64,000 bases of DNA from Spinacia oleracea (taxonomy: Eukaryota; Streptophyta; Magnoliopsida; Caryophyllales; Amaranthaceae). Shown in pieces: positions 1-12,047 of this stretch. Positions within the stretch are counted from its first letter, which is position 1, and every line of letters starts with the position of its first letter. The stretch spans positions 4,774,001 to 4,838,000 of the forward strand of contig NC_079490.1 in the NCBI RefSeq assembly GCF_020520425.1, written 5' to 3'. Below the pieces are notes generated by a model. It had not been told where the DNA came from and ran no database searches. It saw only the letters and a program-made list of their open reading frames with translations. A program made the position numbers and the translations under genes.

Positions 1-81
1 TCAGGTCACTTGTAGAAAAGATTGTATTGTATTTTTAGTTCCGACCCCACTAAAATTTGAGAAAATTGAATATATCTCTTA

Positions 82-335
82 CTTTCTCCGTTTCTGAAAG
101 TTCTTTACGCTTTGAAATATGTGTCTAAAATATGAAACTTTGACCGTAAATTCTTACTATTATATACATCAAAACGTTACATGTAAGATCTTGTTAGATT
201 GGTCTCGGTATGTATTTTCAGAGTATCAAGTTTTTATAATTTTTCTACATACGAAATTGGATATATTAGTAGTTAAATATTGCATTGGAATCTGTGCAAA
301 TAGCAACTGTAAAGAACTTTCTGAAACGGGGGTAG
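82..335. mobile_element. Stowaway-like MITE
   Basis: The ends are near-inverted (a tttctccgtttctgaaag start and a ctttctgaaacgggggtag end) and TA flanks each side, the Tc1/Mariner Stowaway hallmark. There is no coding content. Related copies lie at 4960-5202 and as a half copy near 27700-27785. Confidence 0.6.
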
Positions 336-949
336 TACTATATTGCTTAGAATTTCTACTGATTCCCTTACTTAAAATGTTTAAGATCTACTTATATGAA
401 TTTAACTAATTAATGATTTAATTCCTTTTTGCTAGTTAGTTTCACTAACCATATATAGACTCGATTCGTTAGCTAAAATATCACAACTATATATTTACTC
501 AAATACGGCATGAAATAAAAACGTTACTATATTACAAGAAATTTACATAAATAATATGAAATGATACTAATTTAATATGATGCCTAAAGAAGAAGAAAAA
601 TTCATTACACGAGAATGTGAAAGGATTTGTGTTATTTGATCTAATTTGCAACCTTAAAGTTACTTATCACTAAAAAACTCTCTATAATGAAGATCATTTT
701 TTCAATTTTAGTCCGTAGTTTATACTCTTGTAAATGATGGTTTGATGGATTTTAATTCGTCAGATCAAGTAAAAGTTAAACAAAAAACAGAAATGACTAT
801 TTTGATTAACCTGTCTGACAAAAGACCTACTCCAAATTAACAAGGAACCTTATAAATTATAAGAGAATGTCAAAGGTCAATTTGTACAATTTGATCTAAT
901 TTGCAACCTTAAAGTTACTTATGACTATAAACCTCTCTATAATGAACAT
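336..949. repeat. PIN 3'-flank copy with an internal ~250-bp tandem duplication
   Basis: No gene is seen. From about 448 the sequence matches the 3' flank of the intact PIN gene (11445-12000) and a third copy from 9751. Two tandem copies of a block beginning near gagaatgt (about 612 and 865) follow, the second running on to about 1085. This is paralogous flank left by duplication of the PIN locus. Confidence 0.6.
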
Positions 950-1124
950 TAAACGATTATTTTGATAGATTTTAATTAGTCAAATCAAGCAACTTAAACA
1001 AAAATCAGAAATGGACGAACTTGTTTTTCTGAAGTCGTCTGATAGAAGACCTACTCTAAGTTAACAAGGAAGATTAATTATAAACTTAATTAAAAGATGG
1101 ACAATCATGTGACAATAACATTAC

Positions 1125-1646
1125 CTTGGCCCCACTAGGACAATTTTGATTAGCCATCTTGCAATTCCACAAATGCTTACCCTTAGCATCAAGGGCCCCA
1201 CCCTTAATATGAAGTCCATCAATCATATGAAACTCAATCCAATGTTGAGATTGAGCTAAATCACTATAATCATTAGGAGCAATTAGGGTTCCATCAATTT
1301 GAAACAAAATCGATGAACTTTTACATCTTCCTTCAAATTGCAATGGTTTTAACAAATACTCCCCTTTTGGTACGTATAATATCGAAGGATTTGTTGAACC
1401 ACATGCAGCATTCCAAGCATGGAGAAATGCTTGAGTTGAATCCGTTTTCCCATCATTTCTTGCACCAAAGTTTCTTACATTTATAAATCTTTGTATGGAT
1501 GACGACGACGACAACAACGACGATAACAAAGAAGGGGAAAAGAAAGAAGAATCGAGAGACGGATACAGAGACGGATACGAGGAGGAAGGGTGAAGGAGAA
1601 GAGAGAAATTGAGTAATACAAAGAGAAAAAGATTACTAGAAGTCAT
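1125..1646 (-). CDS. Polygalacturonase (GH28), first exon only
   Basis: The first 174 residues of a pectin-degrading endo/exo-polygalacturonase that would act in the cell wall after secretion. A hydrophobic N-terminal signal peptide (about residues 1-23) and a Ser-rich linker precede the GH28 start (FINVRNFGARNDGKTDSTQA); later segments LYVPKGEYLL, IDGTLIAP and GGALDAKGKHLW are typical of plant polygalacturonases. The exon ends at NCPSGAK, where the minus strand reads AAG|GTAATG, a good donor and a position where many plant family members have an intron. The catalytic region (NTD, DD, HG and RIK motifs) is absent and no further exon is seen in 1-1124, which instead holds PIN-flank sequence. 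Either the rest lies beyond the window after a long intron, or this is a stranded exon. Confidence 0.8.
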
Positions 1647-2923
1647 GACTTTTTCCTGGTGCGAATGAGCTACCAGGACAATACAAATGAAAGGGAAAAG
1701 TTAATGAAATTGATTGATTGGGAGCTTAATGGTCACTATTTATGGAGATTGAAATGGAGTAAGAAGTTTAATTAGTTATTATTATTAATTAAATCTTGAT
1801 TGAAAGATACCTAAAAGATTTAAGATTTTGTTATTCTTTTTGATTGGCTATTATTTTATTTTCTCTTGATTTTTTTCCATTTTTATCACTTCCCAATGTG
1901 GATTTGTTACTTAATTATGCTTGATGTGATATTTATAAATCACGTGATTAATTTGATGTCCTAAAATGGTTCAAATATTAATTATAGCCCTAATGGATTC
2001 CAATTCCTACAGTTTCGGTTAGAAAATAATATCGGAAATACAATTAATATTCTTTAATTGGACATCATTAACTCATTAAGTTCAATGCCAATAGTCCGTA
2101 CTACTACCACAGTGATCAAGTGGTGATGATGATCCAGTGGCAGAATCAATAATTTTTTTTTTTTACGAATGAACCATAACGGTATTAAAAATTACAAATA
2201 GGGAGCGGCCGGTCTAACTGGAGATTTAAACCTATAACCTATCTTATATAGTCTAGCTCTCATTCTTTATCATTAGGTCAATACCTTATTGGTATATAGA
2301 AAATAAATGTAGTAGTGATACGTTCTTGTATATGCATGTTGTGGAAATAATTATAGCAACATACAAAGGTAAATTTGAAATAGGTCCTTTCATGGCCAAG
2401 GTCGTGTTTAGATCACCATATTTTCACTTAATTATTTCATGACGTACTAACAAGAAATGATAAGTTCACATGAAGGTGACCTAAAGTCAACTTATTTACA
2501 ACTACATTAAATTCTAATAAGTTCAGATAAGTTCATTTAAGTTTAAAGTATTTTCAGATAAGTTATCGATGTTCAACTGCTCTGGATAGTCAAGGAAATA
2601 CAACGCAATAGATCAGAAGTACGTTTTATTGGTGCATCATACAAAAGGTAGATCGACAACAGGTGCAACATGCGCACAATCTAGCCATAGGACTGACTTC
2701 ATTTTTTAAAATTTCCTTAATGTTGGTTTAAGCTCTTGTCCAATAAAAAAAATCAAATAAGTAAAAATCAGATGAACAAAATGCGCGCACCCTTAAAATC
2801 AGGTGTCTAATGTATGTTCATATTTGATTTCCTAATTAAAGAATTAATTTATAAGTGCTTATTACAACTTGATCTTGAGTACTTGGAAGCATATAAGTAT
2901 GTAGAGGGAAAAAAATCTTCTAC
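1647..2923. other. Upstream region of the polygalacturonase exon; no gene
   Basis: AT-rich sequence upstream of the minus-strand polygalacturonase start. About 2145-2295 may be a decayed SINE on the minus strand, with an RNA polymerase III box B-like GGTTTAAATCTC. Nothing coding is seen. The segment 950-2923 as a whole interrupts sequence that is contiguous in the intact PIN locus near 11990. Confidence 0.5.
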
Positions 2924-3850
2924 CATAAATTAAGGAAAAGTAATATCCCTTTTAAGAAATTAAATTAAACGAACTTCATTACAAGGAATGCAATGACTCT
3001 ACATGAGAGATGCATAATACGCAATCAAAATTGGAAGTGAAGCCATCATGCCAAATATCACCATGCCAAAATATGCATAAATAGTAAAAATTAGCAGAAA
3101 AATCAACGTAAAACAAAAAGATAAATAATTAAATGATACTCATACAAAAATGTTAATAATCACTGTCAGTTTTCAGTTTTTGTTTTTATTGTCAGCTTCA
3201 GTTTTTGATTTTGATATATGATTTAGATTGAATCATAAACAAATAATCGAAGTTATAACAATAATGATGATTTTAAAAGCGGATGAGAACTACTTAATTT
3301 TTCATAATTTTTTTTTTTTTAATTCTGAAAACAAAAAAGGTATAGTTACACTTGTTACTCTCTTTGATATTTTATTAACGGATATACTTCATTATCAAGC
3401 TTTAGTTTTGAAAGCTTTATTAGAACATCAGTCTATCACTTAACAAAAATACAGTGATTTGATTTGATTTTTTCAATAAAAGGAATATGATAAGCATATA
3501 ATCCGTATTGTGCTAAAAAGAAAAGAATTAATAGAGTGAAATTAATTTTGTTAGACCAACAAGTTTTGTGGCATGCTAATTACATGTACAAAAACTTATA
3601 TGTAACGGTAAAAATAAACTTATGTTGTGCTAAGAACATCCGCATGTGTGAATGTTAAGTTGTCAACTAGCTTAGTTGATAAAGTTTTGAGGTACCCGAG
3701 ACCTGGGATCTAATCCCGTCTATATCAGTTGTTGCCTTGCCCTTTATAGCTCTCTCTACACCAAAAAAGAACATCCGCATATAGACTGCGACAACGCTGC
3801 GAGAAAAATGATGCACATAAATTTTAATTCCATGTACAAGCTAAGTTAAG
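2924..3850 (-). pseudogene. Decayed PIN paralogue, exons 4 and 5
   Basis: The segment matches 12000-12830 of the intact PIN gene. The exon 5 relic (about 3012-3056) still reads VIFGMMASLPILIAYYA on the minus strand, but the acceptor AG used in the intact gene is AT here. The exon 4 relic (about 3630-3803) lacks its middle part and is split by a SINE at 3646-3766. Exons 1-3 are not beside it; an exon 1 relic lies at 10825-11130. Not functional. Confidence 0.75.
3646..3766 (+). mobile_element. SINE inserted in PIN relic exon 4
   Basis: A tRNA-derived SINE: box A-like TAGCTTAGTTGATAAAG, box B-like GGGATCTAATCCCG, and a short A tail (ACACCAAAAAA). It is flanked by perfect 14-bp target duplications AAGAACATCCGCAT at 3632-3645 and 3767-3780, which are PIN exon sequence. 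Confidence 0.85.
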
Positions 3851-4268
3851 TAGAATATATAATGTCCGGAATTAATCTAGGGGACACCAAAAGTGAATTA
3901 ATATGAGAATGATATGGCAATTGTTATGCCAATCAATTACGTCAATTACGCTAACTAAATATGGATGTTGACTAATACTACAACATTTACATCAATTACA
4001 TCAGTGTTGATAATTAATATGCCTTTTCAATCAATTACTAAGCAACGGTTTAAATCAATAAATAATAACCTTTCGTAATTGAATTTAATTATTTTATGTA
4101 GAGAGTAATTTAGTCTAGTCGTAGGGGGACACCTAAAGTGGATTTGATAACCTCAACTCTTTACTTATATAAGAGAGATTATTTGCCCTCTTTCTTAACC
4201 AATAGGTCAAGACTCATTGGTACATATAATTTGCCCTTAATTAGATTTCAAACACTTAAAGTTTTGTA
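3851..4268. other. AT-rich intergenic, no gene
   Basis: No coding, RNA or clear element signal. Two short related stretches, near 3876 (ctaggggacacc) and 4120 (gtagggggacacc), suggest decayed repeats. Confidence 0.5.
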
Positions 4269-4339
4269 CTCCCTCTGTCCGTTAATAATTGTAGCGCTTT
4301 TCTTTTCGGGACGTTCCTTAATACTTGCACCGGAGGGAG
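4269..4339. mobile_element. Very short Stowaway MITE
   Basis: Only 71 bp, from CTCCCTCTGTCCG to CGGAGGGAG with TA on both sides. It is probably an internally deleted Stowaway copy. Confidence 0.6.
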
Positions 4340-4370
4340 TAGCTTTATCCAATAGACGTAAATAATAAAA

Positions 4371-4928
4371 GACAAATTTGCTAAAAATGACCTTTTATAA
4401 CCCAAATTTTGCGAGAAAGTACCTTATATAATTTTTTTTTGTGAAATCACACCTTAATGTAAATTTTTTTTGCGAAAAAGGACCTTATATAATTATTTTG
4501 TTGTGAAATAACACCTTAATGTAATTTTTTTTGCAAAAAAAAACCAAAAGTAAGTTTCCGGCATTGACTGAGCTTTTACGACCATTGACTTGTACATGAG
4601 AAGCACGTGTGGCTTTATTTTGCTAACCACACCCAATTTTCCTCCAAAATTCTAAGCTTTAAAACCTAAAGTTGTAAAAAATTCAAAATAAAATCAAGTA
4701 TGGAAATTCAAGACTCGGAAAAATCACTGTCTTTAGCCAACTTAAGCCACACGTGCTGCTCACGTGCAAGTCAATGGCCGAAAAAGCTCAGTCAATGCCG
4801 GAAACTTCCCTAAGGTCCTTTCTCGCAAAAAATTTACATTAAGGTGTGATTTCACAAAAAAAAATATATAAGGTCCTAGCTTTCTCGCAAAATTTGAGTT
4901 TTAAAAGGTTCTTTTTGACAAATTTGCC
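4371..4928. mobile_element. Foldback Mutator-like MITE with 9-bp TSD
   Basis: Long terminal inverted repeats of well over 100 bp, starting GACAAATTTGCTAAAAATGA and ending in its near reverse complement, with a second inverted pair inside (around 4555-4620 and 4740-4810). Perfect 9-bp target duplications ATAATAAAA lie at 4362-4370 and 4929-4937, as expected for MULEs. No ORF of note; a transcript would fold into a long hairpin. Confidence 0.85.
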
Positions 4929-4959
4929 ATAATAAAATAAGGTACAAAGAATACTATTA

Positions 4960-5202
4960 CCTCGGTTTCTGAAAGTTCTTTTCGCTCTGAAAAATGTGTC
5001 CAAAATATGAAAACTTTGACCGTAAATTCTCACTATTATATCTATCAAAAACTATAATGAAATATCTTGTTAGGTTCGTCTCAAAATGTATTTTATAAAT
5101 ATCAAATTTTTATCGTACAAAATTAGATATATTAACGGTCAAACATTACACCGGAGTCCGTACAAATAGTAAGTGTAAAGATCTTTTGAAAGCACAGGTA
5201 GT
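4960..5202. mobile_element. Stowaway-like MITE, second copy
   Basis: It shares the gtttctgaaagttctttcgct start and the internal tttgaccgtaaattct stretch with the copy at 82-335. It is flanked by TA, with a degenerate right end. Confidence 0.5.
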
Positions 5203-5617
5203 ATATCCTAAATCAGATTGGATGGGAAAAATAAGTTAAAATCAAATTATTAAAAATTAAAACCTTTTCCTAAAAGAACATTGTTTATTTGTCTCCTACT
5301 CTCCTATTCAGTTTATGTTGCCAAAGTTTGACATCACTCCAAATTTTGTATCGGGCGTCTATAATAATCATCAATTCTTTACACTTACTATTTGATCAAG
5401 ACCAGCCTTAACTAAACACACACAAACTGCACAACAGCAGCAAAACCAGAACCAGGTCAAACACGTGATACACACACCACAACTCTGCACAGCAGCAGCA
5501 AGCAGAAAGGGAGCAGCTTGCAGAGAACCTGAACAGACCAGAACCTGCAGAATGACTGCAGCAGCCTGAACACATACACATCAGTAGCCACCAACAAACA
5601 AACTCAGCCTTCAAACA

Positions 5618-6414
<797 letters not shown>

Positions 6415-7030
6415 AAACACCTGACAAATCAACCAATAACGAACTAACGTCTGCAAGTTTATGAAAAAAAGAAGCATCGAGTATAAGTCATCACTTGAAT
6501 TTGCTTGAAAATTTGTTGAGTAGTCATTTTGACATTCTGAAACCTTCGAGCATTCCTTTCTCTCCATATCAAGTATACAGAAATTGCCACCACCATTCTA
6601 TAAATTTGATGCTTAACAGAACAAGATTTAGCGTGCTGAATAATAGTGATCTCTTGCTCCCAAGTCCTCGGTTGCCTCTGAATGCCAAGCCATCTCAGAG
6701 CATAGCACCAAATTTCAGTAGAGAAAGGACAGGCGAAAAATAAATGAGGGACACTCTCATTTGCTGTTGAACATAAACCACAAATTTGATCACAGTGGAT
6801 CCCAAACTTGGACATTTTGTCAGCAGTTGTCAACCTACCAAGAATGGCTAACCACACTATAAATACACATTTAGGAGGGGCGGGGTTGCTGCATAACATT
6901 TTCCCCCAAGGCACAACACTAGCTTGTCCTTTAAGCTTCAAATACATCTGTTTGATAGAAAAAACCGATTGCACCAGCATGTTCCTCCCATCACCAAACT
7001 CATCAAGATACTGAAAAGCCCCCAGTATCT

Positions 7031-7941
7031 TATAACTTTTTACTTAATTGAAGAAAGCTCCATATAAAGAAAAAGATTCGTACACATACTTCCTCTATTT
7101 GTTAATACTCGCAATGTTTAGACTTTGTACAGTATTTACCTATCTACTTTGACTGTTGTTGGTGATTGATGTGTAAGATAAAACACAGTCACGTGAGATG
7201 TTAGATTCATCTCAATGTGTATTTTCAAAATATCAAAATTTATAATCTTTGCTTGAATAGAATTAAAGATACTAAAGTTCAAAGAAGTACATTGGCATAC
7301 GTGAAAGTGTCAAACGTTGTAATTTTAAAAAATTGTGTTTACTGCACTGGCTACTTTGGTCTATCACCTACAGTTTTTTGGTTAATGGGGCTGCTGTTTG
7401 GGTCCTGAGGCTGTTGTGAAGGTGCTGCTTTGGTGCTTTGGTCTTTGTCTTTTTTACCAAAGTTGACCATTGTTACTTTTTTGGGTCGTTTTTTTTTTTT
7501 GTTTTTGTTTTGAGCCGTTGTTTACTCGAGTTGGGTAGCTTGTTTTGGTAGTTTGTACCCTAAACAACACATAATTTGTTCAAAAGAAGTTCTTATTTAG
7601 GCTAATCGAGAAAATCCCTAATTTGTTAAAATCTGATGTTCTTATTTAGGCTAATTGGCTAACCCGAAAACCCCTAATTTGTTCTTATCTAGGCTAATTG
7701 GCTAATCGAGAAAAACGCGATTTTTTTTAAAAAAATTGATGCTCTCTCTGTTAATCTGTTTATTTTCCCTGTTTTGTACGGAGTAATTGACAGAATGCAA
7801 AACTTTGCTCTTTTTGTTTTTATTTTTTCATATGACCTTAAACAAACAGTGGGTACAAATAATGGACACTTCTGAATATGCTGTTATGTGTTGTTTAACA
7901 CTTTAACCCTTTTATAACTTCTAACTCTGAATGTATATCAG
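7031..7941. other. Intergenic; degenerate MITE and direct-repeat arm
   Basis: A truncated Stowaway-like sequence begins at 7089 (cttcctctatttgtta). About 7027-7088 is repeated at about 8390-8453 (shared core attgaagaaagctccata). The part 7340-7560, with its GCTGCTGTTTGG-like stretches, may be another LINE 3' tail. No gene. Confidence 0.4.
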
Positions 7942-8333
7942 TAGGCCTGGTTATCGGGCGGGGCGGGTCAGGGTCGGTGCGGGTCAAAAGAGGATCAGGT
8001 ATTGAAAGGGTCATTTTTAGAGGGTCGATAATGGGCGGGTCAAAAGTGGGTCGCGGGTCAATAGAGGGTCATTATTGGGCGGGTCAATAAACGAGCAATG
8101 AAAAATGAAAAACAAAAGAGCCATGTGCAAGTACAAGTAAATACGAAGCTATGCATGTAATTTTTTGTATCATTACTATTTTTATTTTCAAACTAATTGT
8201 AGTATAAGTTTGACCCTATAATGACCTTGTCCAATAAAGGCCCTGTCCAATAAGAGCCCTGCCCAATAAAAACCCTATTAACTTGACCCTAACCCTATAT
8301 CCATTGGACTACCCTGTCCAATAACCAGGTCTA
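7942..8333. mobile_element. hAT MITE
   Basis: Ends TAGGCCTGGTTATCGGGC and CCAATAACCAGGTCTA are inverted repeats. Perfect 8-bp target duplications TATATCAG lie at 7934-7941 and 8334-8341, the hAT signature. Internal GGGCGGGTC repeats, non-coding. Confidence 0.85.
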
Positions 8334-8477
8334 TATATCAGATGCTATATTTGGTGGAACTTGTATTATTAGCTGAAAACTTGTTAGCTTATAACTTGTG
8401 TTACATAATTGAAGAAAGCTCCATATAAAGAAAATGATTTGTACACATATATATATTAAGCCTTGGAATTAATTTCA

Positions 8478-9527
8478 TGTATTTTACTTCAACTATCTGT
8501 TATCCTCTTCTTCCATCAAAACTGATGATGATATAATGCTTGTCAACCCAACCACATCTCTGATTCTTGCAAATTGCGTGGATGGTGATGATGATAATAA
8601 GTTTGTCGAAGAGTTTGTTCAGTCAAACAACCTGTCAAGCAAGAGATTGGTTCTGTTTGTTATACTCCCTCCGTATTTATTTAAGGAATACACTTGCCTT
8701 TTCCGGCCGTATTTATTTAAGAGATACACTTACTATTTTTAGTAACTTATCAACCATACCATCTAATTAAATAATACATCTAATTTACCCTATGACCCAC
8801 CATCCTATTAAACCATTAATTACATAAACCCACCCCACCTCCCACCCACCAAAATGACATGGTCCCCACTTGTTTAATTATTAAAATATCTACCCAACCC
8901 CACTTGCTTTATTATTTTATTTCATTTAATTCCTCTTCTTAATACCCGTGTCCGGCCAAGTGTATCTCTTAAATAAATACAGAGGGAGTACATGACACTG
9001 ATTTTGGCGCGGGCGACGACAGTGGTGGTGGAAGCCATTGGAGCATACACCAGTATGATAGGACAAAGAATTCATTCATGCATTATGATAGTATGGAGGG
9101 TGTCAATAACTTTCATGCCATGAAGTTGTATGATGCTATCAAGGAATACATGGGCCCAGGTGGTAGTGAAGTTTCATCATCATCACCAACATCAGTAAAG
9201 AAACAAAAGAACAAGAAGAAGAAGAAGTTTGTGCAATCTGTATCCAAATCCGAACTACCAAAACCCGAATCAGTTGGTGGTGGTGGTGTTCTTTCTATAT
9301 TCGTGGAATGCAAAACGCCTCAACAAACATATGGGTATGATTGTGGACTCTATGTTTTGGCTATAGCTAGGGAAGTTTGTCAATGGTGGTCAAATGGAAA
9401 TAACAACAAGAGTGGTGACATGGTTAAAGCAATAGAGAAGCATGTTGATCATTCTGTGGAGGTGAAAATGAGAAGTGAGGTATTGGAAATCATACATGAC
9501 TTGACCAACAAGTCAACAACTAACTAA
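8478..9527 (+). pseudogene. NEDD8-specific protease (DEN1/NEDP1-like, C48), interrupted by a MITE
   Basis: It resembles plant NEDD8 proteases of the Ulp1/SENP C48 family. Upstream part: a VFYFNYLLSSSS stretch, then NPTTSLILANCVDG. Downstream part: GGGSHWS (catalytic His), FMHYDSMEGV (catalytic Asp) and TPQQTYGYDCGLYVLA (catalytic Gln and Cys), ending at 9527. A Stowaway MITE (8665-8988 plus TA duplication, 326 bp) lies between RLVLFVI and HDTDFGAG; its length shifts frame and it brings a stop, so the coding sequence is broken unless the MITE is spliced out. The N-terminal residues before the FYFNYL stretch are not found upstream. All catalytic residues survive, so loss is probably recent or the fragment comes from a duplicated gene. 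Confidence 0.75.
8665..8988. mobile_element. Stowaway MITE inside the NEDD8-protease exon
   Basis: Starts CTCCCTCCGTATTTATTTAA and ends with the matching inverted sequence; TA duplication at 8663-8664 and 8989-8990. 324 bp. Its removal with one TA would join the two protease parts in frame. Confidence 0.9.
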
Positions 9528-9627
9528 CTAACTTCAGTCTCAAGTCTGAACTAGGAGTGATTGTGATTTGTGAGGCTTGTTATTATTTGTGACAAACTAC
9601 TCTGTCCTCTTTCACTAACCGTATATA

Positions 9628-9750
9628 CCAATGAAGTCTTGGCCTAGTGGTTAAGACTGAGGGACCTGTGTACAATAAGTTACAGGTTTGAATTCCCCTC
9701 CCCCTATTTGTTATTTATATTTGCTATTGTGGCTCATTTGCACCAGAAAA
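9628..9750 (+). mobile_element. SINE
   Basis: tRNA-like box A (TGGCCTAGTGGTTAAGAC) and box B (GGTTTGAATTCC), ending in CACCAGAAAA. Flanked by 14-bp target duplications ACTAACC(G/A)TATATA at 9614-9627 and 9751-9764, with one mismatch. Confidence 0.85.
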
Positions 9751-9797
9751 ACTAACCATATATAGACACGATCGTTAGCTAAAATATATAATTACTA

Positions 9798-10010
9798 CTT
9801 CCTCCGCTCCTACTTTGTTTACTTTTGATGATCTATAATTTAGGAAAAACATATTCATGTGGTATCTTGTTAGATTCACTTAATGTATATTTTGTGAAAA
9901 CTATTTTTTTATAATTTTTACTTATCACTAATTAAATATATTAATTGTTCAAGATGTGTATTGGCAAGCGTGAAAAGCAAAGTGTTGCAACTGAAAAGAA
10001 TTGGAGGAAG
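9798..10010. mobile_element. Stowaway MITE
   Basis: Starts CTTCCTCCGCTCC and ends TTGGAGGAAG, with TA at both sides. The empty site is seen in the paralogous flank near 478. Confidence 0.8.
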
Positions 10011-10048
10011 TATATATTTACTCAAATTCAGCATGAAATAAAAACATA

Positions 10049-10304
10049 CTCCATCCGTTCCATAATGATGTTTCAGTTTAGAATTTTGACACTATTCACA
10101 ATTGAAATGAATCTTCTAAATTATTTCTGATACATGGAAAACATATTCATGCGGAGTCTTGTTTGATTCATCTCAATAAATACATTAATAATATTAAATT
10201 TTCATAATTTTTGCTAACGTCTAATTAGAGATATAAATTATACAAAATGTGTATTGGAAAACATGAAAAATATAAATTGGAATATCATTATGGAACGGAG
10301 GGAG
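10049..10304. mobile_element. Stowaway MITE
   Basis: Starts CTCCATCCGTTCCATAATG and ends CATTATGGAACGGAGGGAG with TA on each side; 256 bp. Confidence 0.85.
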
Positions 10305-10468
10305 TATTACGAAAAATTTACATAATAGTATGAAATGATACTAATTCAATTTAATGCCTAATGAAGAAGAAAAATTCATTACACGAGAATGTCAAAGGTT
10401 AATTTGTGAAATTTCATCTAATTTCATCTAACATATAATATAATTATATTGAATCAACTTAAATAGTA

Positions 10469-10822
10469 CTCCCTCCGTCTCTTTTTGTTTTTTTACGTTT
10501 GATATTTTTCACGCGTTTTAACGATTAATTAATTTGCATCGAGGTTCCTCAATATTTTTATTTAAACAAGATAAATTACGTTTATTTATAAAGTTTTCAC
10601 TTTTATCAAAATTTTAATATTGAAAAATGAGAAAATTTTAATATCCCATTAGAAAAGTGTGATAGATTAAATGACCCAATGAATTTAATTGGTTAAAATA
10701 ATAATTGGACACAAATTTTGATAGAATAATAAGTCATTCAGGTGATAATATATAAGGAATGTAAAGAACATTTTGAAATACCCAAAAAGGAAAACGTAAA
10801 AAACAAAAAGAGACGGAGGGAG
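10469..10822. mobile_element. Stowaway MITE
   Basis: Starts CTCCCTCCGTCTCTTTTTG and ends CAAAAAGAGACGGAGGGAG; TA at 10467-10468 and 10823-10824. 354 bp. A close relative lies at 26872-27225. Confidence 0.9.
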
Positions 10823-10824
10823 TA

Positions 10825-11130
10825 ACTCCCTTTACTACTACACCTAGCCCAAAGGGCTAGGACCGCGACTATGATGACCTTAGATATGGCATCCGCGGCT
10901 AGGAACTTATAGTTCCATTTAAAGGGGTTGATATGAGCCGTGAAGTCTAGGTTAAAAAGTGGTAGCGTGAAGTAACAAACTAGCCGGTTTACGGCGTTGA
11001 CTTGATCCGGTTTAAAGAGACGCCACCACTTCACTGAACCGTGCCCTAGGATTTGTTAGCTTAAAATATGAGAGTGTTTGAGAGAGCACTATTTATGACT
11101 AAAACTTATATCAGCTTGCTAGCTAATTAT
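10825..11130 (-). pseudogene. Decayed PIN exon 1 copy
   Basis: Nearly identical to 16638-17100 of the intact PIN gene: it reads VKWWRLFKPDQVNAVNRLVC and FKWNYKFLAADAISK. A deletion has removed the start codon and the first membrane helix (joined at gtgccctagga/tttgttagc), and everything after the KGSY position is missing. The remaining ORF of 98 aa (10738-11034) enters the neighbouring MITE. Confidence 0.85.
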
Positions 11131-12047
11131 ATGCTTAATATTATACGGAGTATGCTTTAAAAGCATCTTTTTAATTTATTTTATTTGTTTAAAAGAAAAT
11201 TTGGATTTAGTTAAAATTGAAAGTAGCTATACTAGAGTTTATTACAACATACATCCGATTTTATCATATTTTCTTTAGAAAAAAAATATCAATACGTCCA
11301 CCTTAGTTTGATTTATTAGTGACCACGCATTAGTGTAAAGTTGTACATGTATTCATATGCTCTAATTTATTATGTTCAATTCTTAGATTCTCGATCATAC
11401 GATAGAAAATAATTGAGCATAAAATGTGTTTCACGATTTTTTATTTATATATAGACACGATCATTAGCTAAGTATATATTTACTCAAATTCGGCATGAAA
11501 TAAAAACAAATATTACGAGAAATTTACATAATAATATGAAATGATACTTATTTAATATAACTAGTTTTTATCCCGTGCGATGCACAGATTTTTTAATTTA
11601 AAAATTCGGGTACATCATTTATGTAATATAAGCAGGATACACAAATTTTGAAACATTTGGAGTATGATGAAATTAACTTTAGAATGTCAAACAAATAAAA
11701 TTATTTTTGAAATAAAATGAATATCTAATTAATTAAGGAGGAGAGTGAAAAGGATGAATATAAATGATGATTTAACAAAAAATAAAATAATATAAAAGAG
11801 ATGACACGTGGCAGTGATGACACGTGGCATCACTTCATGCAAACATTGTGTTTTAAAATATTAGAATAGATGCCTGAAGAATAAGAAAATTTCATTACAC
11901 GAGAATGTCAAAGGTTAATATGTGTAATTTCATCTAATTCCCAACATTAAATTTACTCATGAATATATAAACCTCTCTATAATGAACATAAATTAAGGAG
12001 AAGTAACATCCCTTTTGATACGTACAAATTAAATTAAAAGAACTTCA
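11131..12047. other. Downstream flank of the PIN gene
   Basis: AT-rich sequence with no gene. It is the third, uninterrupted copy of the PIN 3' flank apart from a short Helitron at 11561-11865. Confidence 0.5.
11561..11865 (-). mobile_element. Short non-autonomous Helitron
   Basis: On the minus strand it starts TCTAATATTTTAAAACACA and ends with a hairpin-type terminus CTGTGCATCGCACGGGATAAAAA then CTAG before a host T, the usual plant Helitron ends. The paralogous flank near 575 lacks it. No coding content; it contains a duplicated ATGACACGTGGCA motif. Confidence 0.75.

Larger units (their letters stand above)
9751..10468. repeat. Copy of the PIN 3' flank, carrying two MITEs
   Basis: Sequence outside the two MITEs matches 448-625 and 11445-11990 (shared blocks actcaaattc.gcatgaaata and cattacacgagaatgt). 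Near 10440-10467 it switches to sequence resembling PIN intron 1 (around 16010-16040), so a deletion has removed everything between. Confidence 0.6.
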
